Assembly: GCA_002794775.1 (NCBI GenBank)
Contig: NBAY01000005.1
Location: forward strand, 1,302,001 to 1,366,000
Origin: Porodaedalea pini
Lineage: Eukaryota; Basidiomycota; Agaricomycetes; Hymenochaetales; Hymenochaetaceae
Direction: 5' to 3'
DNA: 64,000 bases
The notes beneath the pieces were generated by a model, which worked only from the letters and a program-made list of their open reading frames with translations, had not been told where the DNA came from and did no database searches. Made by a program: the position numbers and the translations under genes. Of this stretch, positions 24,201 to 34,567 are shown piece after piece (the stretch's first letter is position 1; the number at the start of each line of letters is the position of its first letter).

Positions 24201-25278
24201 GCGGAGCTGTGGGTGGATGTGAGTTGAGTTGAGGAGGGAGGGAAGAGGGAAAGGAATAGAACTGCAACGCACTTGAGAAGAAACACACCGTGGGACTGGG
24301 ACGTCCCGCTTGTCGCATCGAAACGGTGCTCCATGTAGATCGCATGCGAGCCGTACATGTTCTGGTCGATCGGGTCCGCGACGTCGCGCGCCCACATCGT
24401 CTGGATCGACCCTACCCCTCCATCCGAGCTATTTCCCGCTCCGACATTCCGCCGGAACCCGCTGCTCGCGACCACCTCGCCCAAGCCGTACACGTTCGCG
24501 TCGAGCGGGAGCGCGCTCGTAAGCTTTAAGTTTCCCATTCGCCAAAGGAAAAACATAAATCAGTCGAGTCCGAAAATGTTGAGAACGGTAAACCCGCACC
24601 TGCAAGTACTGATCCTCGAACACCAGCGCAAAGCTATCCAGCGCCGTGCTCGCATCGCTTGCATTCAGCGGTGGGATTGGCGTCGCCGGGAGACTCGCCG
24701 CACGCGTGTCGAATAGCGGAGCCGCACCCTCCGCGTCGGACCGGCGCGTGATCCAGAACTCGAAGGGCGAAGCGTTGAAGTGGAACTCGAGGTCCGACTC
24801 GGACCGTTGTGTGGAATTAGATGGAGAGGAGGGACGCGAGATGACGGACTCGGGGATCTGGAATTGTTGGTTGGCGGTGTCAAATATGTTGACATGCAGA
24901 CTGTACGAATATTAAAGACGAGAAGAACAAGGAGAGGACTGGAACGCACCGCGATTGCGACTCGTACGTCACTTCGAGCGTGAGGTTCGCGATGTCGCTC
25001 CCGAACGCGTTGCATGCTGGCCCGGCGAGGGCGAGAGAGGCGGTAAACCCGTTGGATGTGTTTTGTAGCGCTTGGAGCGTGTATCCTGCACGTTCCAATT
25101 AGTATTTCTCCAGAGCGCTACAAGGGGTGATCACACCTGGACATGACGAGACGTTCAATGAGTGCCCAGTGTCGTTCGTCGCGTCCAACGAGCGCGTCAA
25201 CACATCAACCTGCTCTCCAAGAGCGAAGCGCGAGCATCCGGCGAGGAACAAGAGCGCAGTTTGTAGTACGTGCAACAT
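21257..25278 (-). CDS. GH31 alpha-glucosidase, secreted
   Basis: Starts at ATG 25278 with a signal peptide ([17 protein letters not shown]). Many short introns break the gene, and the product is roughly 900 residues. GH31 features in order: an N-terminal domain with NVYGLGEV, the barrel start around [30 protein letters not shown], the nucleophile motif [12 protein letters not shown] (Asp near 23205-23207), WTGHWLGDN, the acid/base region [10 protein letters not shown] (near 22350), and [15 protein letters not shown]. The C-terminal beta domain ends [11 protein letters not shown]. The enzyme hydrolyses terminal alpha-glucosides such as maltose and starch dextrins outside the cell. Many NxS/T sites fit a secreted glycoprotein. 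All catalytic motifs are intact. A relic of a second GH31 C-terminus lies at 27613-27690. Confidence 0.93.
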
Positions 25279-25957
25279 GGCCGGCGCAAGCACTCAGGAC
25301 ACGCATGGTGTCTGTTCATTATATATCTCGCTTCGGTGCATCCCTGATTCCCTGCATCATCGCGGGGCCGTCATCCAGAATGCGGCTCATCATCTGGCGT
25401 CCCCTCGTGACCGTCCGAGCGCGCTGTCCGTGCCACCGTGTGAGCGACGAGCGGTGATTGTCGGGTGGAAGGATGAGGAGAAGGACATGGTTCAAGTCTA
25501 GAGCTGGCGGACGTCTTCTCTTACTTCTCGCTATGCAAAGCAGAGACAGTACGCACGACGAGATAGAAAAACATAGCACCTTTGTGTACATGTATCTCAC
25601 TACAGAGGTACATCCGCACTCCTCTGGTCGCTGTGCATAACGGGAGGATTACTTGCATTGCATGTCTTTCTGTAAGCATTAATATTTATACCACCGGACC
25701 GAAGTGGTTCGAGGGGTGAGCCCCCAAGTCATCCAATCACATGATTCAGCCTCGGCATGCAGACCTGTGAACAGCGATGAGCGTGCTTTCTCTAACCCGT
25801 AACCGTCCTGGCTCCTTGACTGTCTTACCTCCGTTTGTTACACGTCCAGTACCGCCTCTGGACGGTATACAAGTGTTTGAGCAAGCTCTACTTCGCGAAG
25901 AACGAATCAGCGTCTACTTCACGCACAACGCGCATACGTGAACGAAACGAAAACACA
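25279..25957. promoter_or_regulatory. divergent intergenic region, GH31 / SPS19-like
   Basis: The 679 bp between two outward-facing starts must hold both promoters. No specific site was recognised and no further gene is visible. Confidence 0.4.
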
Positions 25958-27180
25958 ATGTCAAGCCCCAATAACGCGTTCAAGGGCTCGCCAGCTGTCG
26001 ACTCCACCGCCGTCTTCCAACCGGACCTCTTCACTGGGAAAGTCCTCTTCTGCACGGGCGGCGGCTCGGGCATCTGCCGCACCATGACAGAGGCGATCGT
26101 ACGTCCACCCTCTTCGTCCCCAGCCCACCAAAATTGAACGCGAGCGCGCGCGCGTCTCGCAGTTGAAGCACGGTGCAGACGCCGTCATCGTTGGACGCAA
26201 CGCCGAGCGGCTCGCAACTGCCTCGCAAGAAATGGCGAAGCTTTCCGGCCGGCGGTGCGTCCCCGCGCAGGCGGACGTGCGCAAGCCTGCCCAGCTGAAA
26301 GAGGCGGCCGAGAAGGCGATTGCGGCGTTTGGCAGGATCGATTTCGTCATTTGCGGTACGTGCACCACCTGATATTTTTATTTTTATTTTTGCGTGAGCC
26401 GAGACTGACACAAATGCATTGTGCAGGCGCGGCGGGTAACTTCCTCGCGCCCATCTCGGGCCTCTCGGAGAACGCGTTCAGGACCGTCATTGAGATTGAC
26501 ACGGTACACTCCCGCTCCTTGTATGTGTTGCCTTTACGCTTACGTCAAATCGAATGAATTGGCGCAGCTCGGGACGTACAACACCGTCAAGGCGACGCTC
26601 CCTCACGTCCGCGCCTCTCATGGGTCCTACATCCACGTCAGCGCGACGCTGCACTACCGCGGTGCATCCTCTTTCTACTAATAATGTCATGTCGAATTTT
26701 ACTCACGCTACTCTCGCTCAATTTGCTTATGATTATGCTCTTACGAATGTACGCAACACAGGCACACCTTACCAAGCCCATGTAAGCGCCGCGAAGGCGG
26801 GCATCGACGCGCTCTCGCAGGTGCTCGCGGTCGAAGAGGGACCGCACGGCGTGCGCTCAAACGTCATCTCCCCAGGACCCATCGGCGGCACAGAAGGCAT
26901 GGACCGGCTCTCCGCCAAGGCCAACCCTTCCTCTTCCTCTTCCTCATCGACAGCCTGGTCAGACCACGCCGCCTCCGGCATCCCCGTCGCGCGTCTCGGT
27001 GACAAGCGCGACATCGCCAACGCCGCCGTGTTCCTCTTCAGTCCTGCGGCCTCGTTCGTGAGCGGCGCGGTGCTCGTTGTCGACGGCGCGAGCGAGCACA
27101 TACGCGGCCTCACGCTGCCGTATCCGCAGAGCGTCCTAGACCCCGCGTCGATGCGCGAGATGATCAAGCCGAGGCTTTGA
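25958..27180 (+). CDS. SPS19: peroxisomal-type 2,4-dienoyl-CoA reductase (SDR family)
   Basis: This is a short-chain dehydrogenase spliced from about five exons. The Rossmann motif is FCTGGGSGIC, followed by VIVGRNAERL and QADVRKPAQL. The NAG-like block reads CGAAGNFLAPISGL. The active region SATLHYRGTPYQAHVSAAKAG lacks the common YxxxK tyrosine but keeps the Ser and the Lys, as in the DECR2/Sps19 group. NVISPGPIGGTEGM is the group's diagnostic block. The protein ends KPRL; the tripeptide PRL fits a PTS1 peroxisomal signal. The enzyme uses NADPH to reduce 2,4-dienoyl-CoA during beta-oxidation of unsaturated fatty acids. A Ser run (PSSSSSSS) before SDHAASGIPVARLGD is a lineage insertion. A functional partner, a dienoyl-CoA isomerase, lies at 30543-34290. 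Confidence 0.9.
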
Positions 27181-28616
27181 GCGGTAGGAAGCCTGGGTGG
27201 CGAGTGAATGTATTGTATTGTATTTGTAGTCTCGCCACAGCACCGCGTTGCGAATACTGTATACGCCTCTATGCTTTATCTTGTCTTGACCTATCTAAAA
27301 TTCTATACGCTTTCATGGGCTTGGAATGAGTCGCTCCATATGAAGGTGCAGGGCTTTTGCCTTCGGAATGTTCTTGACGAAACACTCCGTCGTGGTGATG
27401 TTATAGGCGATAAATGGACTCGAAATCAAAAGCTTTTGAAAAGTCGTCTGGTTAAAGAGACCAGCACTTCTGGAACAGGATGATTACGACAGACTGGAGG
27501 TTCCAACCCGTCGTACAAGTTAGAGGGAATGAATAAGCAGCTTGCCGATGGATAATACATAGATGGACTCTTCGCTTGATCCTAGTAGAGTAACGATTCG
27601 CCGCCAATTCCCTTCGGTTGGGCGTTTGTAGAGGCGCAGAAGTTGGTCTTGAGTGATGCGGAGATTGATGTGCAACTGGAGTGGCCTTGATGAACACTCT
27701 GTGGTGGAGATGATGCAGGTAACGACCGTTTGTCTTCCCTTGGAGGTTGTTTGTTACAGACTAGCGCTTCGAGAGCTGGATACGAGGAATTGGAAGTATC
27801 AGCGTATTCAAAGCAAAAGGCAAGGTACTCCGCAGACGGGTTAAAACATGCAACCTTCGATTGTCTGATCAATGATGTTGATGCCTTTCCAAATAGTGTC
27901 GAGAAGTTTTCAAACATATATGTAACTGCTGGAAGTACGATATAATGGGAACAGCGACTGGCATGGTATCTAATCATATGATTGTGATATTGATTTTATG
28001 GGACACGAGCATGGATACAGTTACTCACTCGGACCAGTGCTGGTGTAGTCATTCTGGAGATAATTTGTCTTGCAAGTGCTCAGATTACGACAGAGCTATT
28101 TTCGGGATGATACGCAGGTGATTTTTTCAACCAAAACAGATGTCTCGTCACTCGATGTTGTTCATCCGATGGGAGAGTTTTGTCTCCATCGTGACTATTT
28201 GACAGTTGCGGTGAACTCGGTTATATCAGACTTCGCTGAGAAAGAGCGAATGAGAGGAGTACATGTGCATGGATGGATCTGGAACTACACCTGCTATTAT
28301 TCCTTATGAAGCTGAAGTCGAAGGAGATGCCAATATCATTGCAAGGATATAATTGGGACGGACAGCTCAAATAATCCACGTGGCCAACTAAGATCAGACA
28401 GAGATCCAAATCTGGCGATCTCTTGGTTGTATTTGCCGCATTCGTCAGGAACGGATTGCCGCCTTTGCGCTACAAAACCCGGCTCTCTCTGCGTCCTCGA
28501 CGAGCATACCTCTTCCCACCACTTGGACACACGTACGGCTCCCCAGTGCGCGTCTTCTCCTCTTTTTTTCTCAACTTTCGTCGCTGACTTATGAGAAGGG
28601 CAGGGTGCTACATGTC
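27181..28616. other. intergenic region with decayed sequence
   Basis: Apart from the short GH31 relic noted separately, I find no gene. A short upstream frame (ATG 28591, nine codons) ends overlapping the start of the next gene and could dampen its translation if transcribed. Confidence 0.45.
27613..27690 (+). pseudogene. relic of a GH31 alpha-glucosidase C-terminus
   Basis: The frame ending at TGA 27688-27690 reads GWAFVEAQKLVLSDAEID and then VQLEWP. This aligns with the C-terminus of the intact GH31 gene ([19 protein letters not shown], then [10 protein letters not shown]). It lies on the opposite strand, about 2.3 kb from that gene's start codon. Sequence farther upstream has too many changes to align by eye, so only the last ~25 codons are recognisable. 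It suggests that a paralogue once stood here. Confidence 0.7.
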
Positions 28617-29901
28617 ATGAATCGCTTGTATAAGAAACTGGGCGCGCCAGACCCGTTTGACCCAGGAGCAACATACACCACCTCACCCTTCCTCTCGCCC
28701 CTCGCCCTCGCCGTCGTCCGTCTCACATTCGCATTCTACACGCTCTTCACCCTGATTTTCGTCCTGGTGTGGGATGCCGTCAGGCTACATGACGCAGACT
28801 CGTACGTCGATCATTTTCCGTAAACTGCTTGACGCGCGCCAGAAGCTGTGCTCAAGTTCCCGCTAGGTTCTTCTCGTACTTCACCGAGCTGTCGTACATC
28901 GGCTTGTGCTCGTACTTCTTCGCGTCGGGCGTGCAGACGCTTGTATACGCGTTGAGCCAGGGAAGGTCATACCCGCTGGAGAGATGGCCCCGTATACTCC
29001 AGTTCCTGCACGTACTCCTGTTCTCGACTATCACGACATTCCGTAAGTACCGTACCTTTTCATGCTTTGTGTGTTGTATGCTGAAAGATTTGTAGCCATT
29101 CTTGTCACGATCGTTTTCTGGGGGGCGATACATCCGGGTAACCCCTTTACGGACAAGTTTGAAGGTTCGTCCCGTTCTGCTGTAAATCTCAGCTTCTTCC
29201 CGGTCTCGCGCCTGCTTTCCAAAAAAAGAGTCTTCCAGTGCTAGATGCCAGGCATGGTTTTTCGCCCATTGCTTCATGATATGAGATAGGTTATGATTAG
29301 ATCTCTGACCTTTTGCCCGTAGTATGGTCGAACGTCTCCTTACACGCCCTCAATACCGTCTTTGCTTTCTTCGAGATCCTATGCACTCGTGCAGGACCAA
29401 CGCCATGGCTGCACATTCCCTTCCTCATAATATTTCTCGCATGCTACCTCAGCGTTGCATACATCACACATGCAACGCAGGGATTCTACAGTCCGTATCC
29501 AATCCTTTACGTTTTCGCTCTCTGGACTCCTCTCTGACACCAATTTAGCGTACTCTTTTCTCAACCCTGCGAAAGAGGGTGCGACGCTGGCTGGTTGGAT
29601 CATCGGCATCGCTGTCGCCGGGGTTGTCGTGTTCTGCATCACGCGCTCGCTGTGCTTCCTACGCGAGCGGCTCACTGGACGCTCGGGGTCCTGCTTGAGT
29701 GACGCGGCGGATGCATACTCGTCAAGGGAACAGCTCGACGAGTGGGAGACCGTTGAGCTCGAGCGCCCCGCACCAGCAAGGCGGGTAATGGTTAAGCATT
29801 CCGTCGAGTCGGGAGAGAACGACACGTCGGTTGAGATGTCAAATGAGAATGGGGATGAGAAAGCCGGGCGGAGTCCTAGGAAGCGGGAGGATCTCGTCTG
29901 A
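28617..29901 (+). CDS. multi-pass membrane protein, possibly FAR-17a/AIG1-like
   Basis: Exons 28617-28801, 28867-29042, 29096-29164, 29323-29490 and 29549-29901 give 316 residues. About six hydrophobic segments follow a short N-terminus (NRLYKKLGAPDPFDP): around VRLTFAFYTLFTLIFVLVW, SYIGLCSYFFASGVQTLVY, LHVLLFSTITTFPILVTIVF, NTVFAFFEIL, IPFLIIFLACYLSVAYI and GWIIGIAVAGVVVFCI. The soluble tail is acidic and Ser-rich. The pattern, including FFSYFTELSYIG and NVSLHALNTVFAF, resembles the FAR-17a/AIG1 and rolling-stone group of eukaryotic membrane proteins, but I hold that family call lightly. Function is unknown. All introns preserve frame. The alternative start ATG 28612 is out of frame. Confidence 0.8.
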
Positions 29902-30542
29902 GCTCCAAACTCGTCTGCTTTCGAGGATCAGGCATCTTTCTTCTGTTTGCGTACATCATATATGATTTGTTCATCTGTCACCTACCCTCCTTCCTGGCCT
30001 TTTCCTCTTGGGACTTCGTTGCTGATATTTGTTTCCTTCTTCGTGCACCGCTCGGACTAAGAACTTGATACATATATACATACCGACGTCCACCCAGCCA
30101 GCCTGGCGCTGCAGCTGCATGACCCGTATACCGCTTCGCCTTCGCATTCCATTCCTTTCATCACTGTCTCTTCTCTTTCTCCTTCGTTTAGCTCTTATCT
30201 CTTTCGAGTCTAATTGGTACCGCTTTGAAATTGCTGCTGTGATATATCCTTATTATCTTTCGTGGGGTTCGCGCTGCTTAATTCTCACTGGATCGGATAT
30301 CTGATTTCTTCGGATTGTACTTCTATATGCATATGTAACAAGACGCATACCCCTAGCTGCAATGCAGAATCTCGCTTGCTGTGCGTCACTTTAATAATCA
30401 TACTTGCTATTGAGCGTCGTCTTGCTCTGGGTCATCTCAACAGAAACCAGCAGACTTTCAATATCGTGCACTTTCATATGCAAAGGAGTTATCTAGACTA
30501 CCCTGCGGTGCCCTCCATCGTTGCACGTTGTCGAGCAGGATG
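29902..30542. other. convergent intergenic region
   Basis: This 641-bp stretch lies between two converging genes. It is T-rich near 30130-30260, as expected of 3' flanks. No gene was found. Confidence 0.45.
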
Positions 30543-33500
30543 CTAGAGCTTGGGCAAGTTCCCGAACTTGGGCTTTTTCTTGGACTTGAAAGCCGCAAAT
30601 GCATCTTTCACGTCCTACAAAGGTGAAAAACGCGTGAGCCAGTCAGATATCAACGATGAGCAGCGGAGCTTACCGCAGTCTGCAAAGCAAAAGCGTTCCA
30701 ATCCGCTTCATACCCCAAGGTCTCCTCAACACTAAGGACATTCCATTCATTCAGTCTTCCGCATCTCTCTAGAATCGTAGAGAGTAAAAAAGAGCAGGAA
30801 TCACCTATGATCTCTTGCGTGCTGCAAGAACCGCTTCGTGCCTATCACAGCCACGGGCGACTTTGACGTGATGGCTCGTGCGGTCTCGAGCGCCGCGTCG
30901 ACTACTTCTGCACGGCTCCCGGGGACGATGCGCGAGATGAGTCCGAGGGTGAGCGCTTCGGAGGGGCTGAAGGGACGCGCGGTGAGTGCGAGTTCGGAGG
31001 CGAGGGAGGCGTTGCCGGCGAGCTTGGGGATACGCGCGAGCGTGCCGATGTCGGATGCGAGGCCAATATCGACTTCCTAGAGGTTGTTACGGGTGTGCAT
31101 GGAAAACATCAAGAAGCACGAGCAATCAAGTAAGCAAGACCTAGTCAAGAAGAGTAAGACGAATAATGAACATCGGGGGGCCTGACCTTGATGCAGAACG
31201 ACGCGTCCGCCGCGGCGAAACGCACGTCGCACGCGCACGCGATGTCGACGCCAAGGCCGAGAACGAGGCCGTGCGCGGCGAAGATCACGGGGTGCCGACA
31301 GCGCTCGATGCACGAGATCGCAGCCTGGAACTTGACGATATGTTCTCGCAGCGCGAACGCCGTGCGCGCGGGGTCCAGCGACGTGGCCTGTGTCGGTGCG
31401 GTTTCGGTTACTGCATATACAGTCAAACCTGTGTATAAGCATACCAGTGCATAAGCATTACCTGTACATAAGCATTGATTTTTTGATCCACCAAACTCGG
31501 TAGGCGGAGAATTCAGGGTCCTATAAGCATTATCCCCATAAGCATTTGACATTAAGATTTGAACAAAAATTTAAACCAAAAATGCTTATCTAGAGGTCAT
31601 CAGGTGATCATATACCCCCATATGGATGCTCTTGTGATGGGCTGCGACTTGGCAAGCGATGATTTTCATGGTGTGCAGAAAGTAGATAGATAAGCAAAAA
31701 AAAAAACACCTGTCAGATACCCTTACTGCTCTATTTTCACCATGTCTCAGGAGCTAGGTTGTGCTCAGAACCCAGATGGCACCTTGAAGGATGCCAGTGA
31801 AATCCAATGGTCACACTCACGCGACAGCTCTCCTATACCTCTCACTGGCCCCGGACCGGAGCCAACTGCACTTACCACACTTCCCACACTTCCTGTGCTT
31901 CCTGCACTTCCCACACCTGCACTTCCTTCACTTCCTGAAGTTGATGCCCCACCAAAGAAGCCATCGCATGGGAAAATAGCAAAGCCTAAGACCTTCAGAA
32001 AGCGGTCTATTACAGCCACTGTTCACCCAGTGCAGAAGCATGTTTCCTACACTAATGGTGATCAGCTTGAAATTCTCAACTTCACCGAAGGTCCTGGGAA
32101 GGATCTACCGCAGCACAAAATTGCTGAGCATTTCCATTTTAAATGGCCCAAGCTTAACCAGTCTACCGTACACGATATTGTGGCAAAGCGAAATGAATTA
32201 CGGAAAGCAGCTCAGGAGGATCCCCAATTTGTATTTTTTTCATGGCCCCGGACTGTGAAACTTCCTCAATTGGAGGAAGCACTTACATTTTGGGTTAATA
32301 CTGCTCAAGGCCAAATCAATATTACGAGTGCGGTTCTCAAAGTCAAAGCTGAGCAATTTGCTAATCAGCTTGGAATCCCAGATGATCTGTGCCTTTCCCT
32401 TTCCAATGGCTGGGTTGAATCATTCAAGCAACGACATGGGCTTCGAGAAATCCGGCTTCATGGTGAGGCCGCTTCTATTTCCCCTGATGATGTCGCAGCC
32501 GCTCAGAAGCGTCTCCAGACCACTCTTTTGGGTTACAAACCATGTGACATATACAATTTTGATGAAACAGGCCTCTATTATAGGATGCCACCAGATCGCA
32601 CACTCGCTACACAGCAGATTTCTGGTGAAAAAGGGGACAAAACACAAATTACGCTTGGGTTAATTACAAACTCAGATGGATCAGATATTAGGGCTCCTCT
32701 TTTTTTAGGCCATGCACATAAACCTCAGTGCTTCCAGAAGAAAGAAGGTGTTGATCTTGGATTTTACTACTTTTGGAATAAAAAAGCGTGGATGACAGGC
32801 TCAGTTTTCAAGATGTGAGTGAAAATTTATTTTATTTCTTATCCATTAATTGATAATAAACTTTATCAAGTTTTCTTGAGGACCTTGACAGAGATATGTG
32901 CACTCAGGAGCACAAGATTTGCCTCACAATCAACAATGCACCATCTCACATTTTCGATCCAAAGGCGCTTACAAACACAGAGGTTATTTTCCTTGACCCA
33001 AATATGACGTCACACATCCAGCCAATGGACACCGGGATTATTCGTGCATTCAAGGCACATTATCGGTGCTTGTTCATTCTTGGTGCTCTTGGTCATTACA
33101 AAGAAGGGGCTGAAAAGATATATTTTATCGATCAGCTTCAGGGAATGTGTCTTGTTATGGAAGCTTGGGACCTAATAACACCGAAAACCGTTGCAAACTG
33201 CTGGAAGCATGCAGGTATTCTTAGCACAGGCACATCCGACTCGGTGGTCAGAACTATAAACCAGGATGTCAGAGTCAAGAAGGCCGTTACAGAACTTGAA
33301 GAAGCACTGAAGGAACTTTCTATGGAAGCTGGAACCAAGGACGTGCAGAAGGTTGAAGAACTTCTTGATGTGGAGGGCGAGAAAATCACAGAGGCCAAGT
33401 GGATGGATGACAAAATTATCTCACAGGTTAGGCTGAACCAAATGGAGGCGGAAGGCCAGCACATTCCTGAGCTAGAACCTCCAGAACCAGAACCAGAGCC

Positions 33501-34290
33501 ACTCATGAGCCTCCCAGAGGCTTGCCATGCACTCTCGCAGCTCAATGTGCTTTTTCAAAGCCGGACCGGTGCAGAGTTCAGTCAGGCACACAAGCTGTTA
33601 CCAAAGCTGCGATGGGAGCTTCAGAAGGAGATTAACAAGGGTCTAAACCAGGCTGATATTCGTAGTTATTTCTCTTAAAGTGTCCTTTTCAACTATTTAA
33701 CAGCTGAAAATAATGTAAATGTCTTCACCTGCACGTGTGGGTCTTGACATTGGATTGCGTGAGACAGCATTCCATAAATGGAAATACCTTTATTTGTTTA
33801 TTATGCAATAATGCGGACAAGCATTACTGTCTATAAGCATTGGCCGACATGTCCACCGAGGTCAATGCTTATACACAGGTTCGACTGTACGTTTACGAAA
33901 AAAAAAATGAGATGCGAGGCGAGGTGAGCGATGAAGAGAAGAGTACTTGGACTTACGGTCGAGGCCGGCGGTGAATAACTTGGGGAGCGCGGAAGCGAGA
34001 ATGACAGCGCGAACTGCGCCATCTCTACTTATCTTCTCGAATAACTGCCCGAGCTCCGTCCAGAATCTGGAGAACGAGTCATCGTATTATATTCTATGAT
34101 ATGCTCCGAATGTAGTTACGCTTCATTGAACGCGTTCACCGGCTTTCTGACGAATTAGAAATAAGCCAGGAGGCACTGAAGACTCGAGCATATGAAGGTT
34201 TACACACCGCTGGAGCTCGACTAGTAGAATATGCTGAAAAGGTGAGGATACCTTTATGAATGGAGAGGTGTTGTAGCTGTAGTCGGTCAT
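30543..34290 (-). CDS. ECH1: delta3,5-delta2,4-dienoyl-CoA isomerase (enoyl-CoA hydratase family)
   Basis: Starts MTDYSYNTSPFIK at 34290 and ends FGNLPKL at 30543. Spliced blocks: LVELQRKPVNAFNEAF, VRAVILASALPKLFTAGLDL, the oxyanion region AHGLVLGLGVDIACACDVRF, and KEVDIGLASDIGTLARIPKL. The three acidic residues used by rat ECH1 are present: Asp in ACDVR, Glu in KEVDIG and Asp in ASDIGTL. This supports the isomerase rather than a plain hydratase. The tail NLPKL ends in PKL, a PTS1-like tripeptide, so a peroxisomal site is likely. The fourth intron (31411-33956, 2,546 nt) holds a complete pogo transposon. Without it and one TA copy the intron would be 76 nt, normal for this genome. Whether the long intron is spliced efficiently is unknown. 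Confidence 0.88.
31420..33887 (+). mobile_element. complete pogo/Tigger-type DNA transposon
   Basis: The 2,468-bp element is flanked by TA at 31418-31419 and 33888-33889. Ends are inverted: CAGTCAAACCTGTGTATAAG at the left and the complement of CAGTCGAACCTGTGTATAAG at the right. Several AAGCATT motifs are clustered in both subterminal regions. It carries one two-exon transposase. It is inserted in an intron of the dienoyl-CoA isomerase gene, antisense to it. A deletion derivative of the same family lies at 20293-20981, so the family has been mobile in this genome. Confidence 0.95.
31742..33678 (+). CDS. pogo-type transposase, DDE superfamily, catalytic Asp changed to Asn
   Basis: Exons 31742-32814 and 32871-33678, joined across a 56-nt intron, give 626 residues with no internal stop. 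The N-terminal part is Pro/Leu-rich. It is followed by a CENP-B/Tc5-like helix-turn-helix region (EHFHFKWPKLNQSTVHDIV, later GWVESFKQRHGL). The DDE domain shows YNFDETGLYY (first Asp), a block equivalent to LDNAPSH that reads TINNAPSH, and HIQPMDTGIIRAFK (third Asp). The second catalytic Asp is thus Asn (codon 32932-32934 AAC). This single G-to-A change should abolish catalysis while leaving DNA binding possible. The C-terminus is an acidic coil. Family: pogo/Tigger within Tc1/mariner. Confidence 0.9.
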
Positions 34291-34567
34291 GGTTTGAGTA
34301 CAAGTTACCCGGACGCACGTGAAATCTTGACATCCAGATGTCGCCTGTGAATAAAATAATTACCAAACGATCAACGGCGCATCTCAGTCACGAAATCTCC
34401 ACTGGATTGAGCTCAAGGCTCTTCAAAGAGGGAGACAATATCAGTGATTCAGAGGCAGGCTCTGCCAGTGCGAGATGAAAGAACCATAACCGTGGGAAAC
34501 CCGTTGCCCGCAAGTTTATTTTTACTTCCGAGAAAAATCAGTCAGGCCTGACTCGACCTCTGCTTTC
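34291..34567. promoter_or_regulatory. divergent promoter, dienoyl-CoA isomerase / tRNase Z
   Basis: This 277-bp spacer separates two outward-facing start codons and must drive both genes. No specific site was recognised. Confidence 0.45.
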
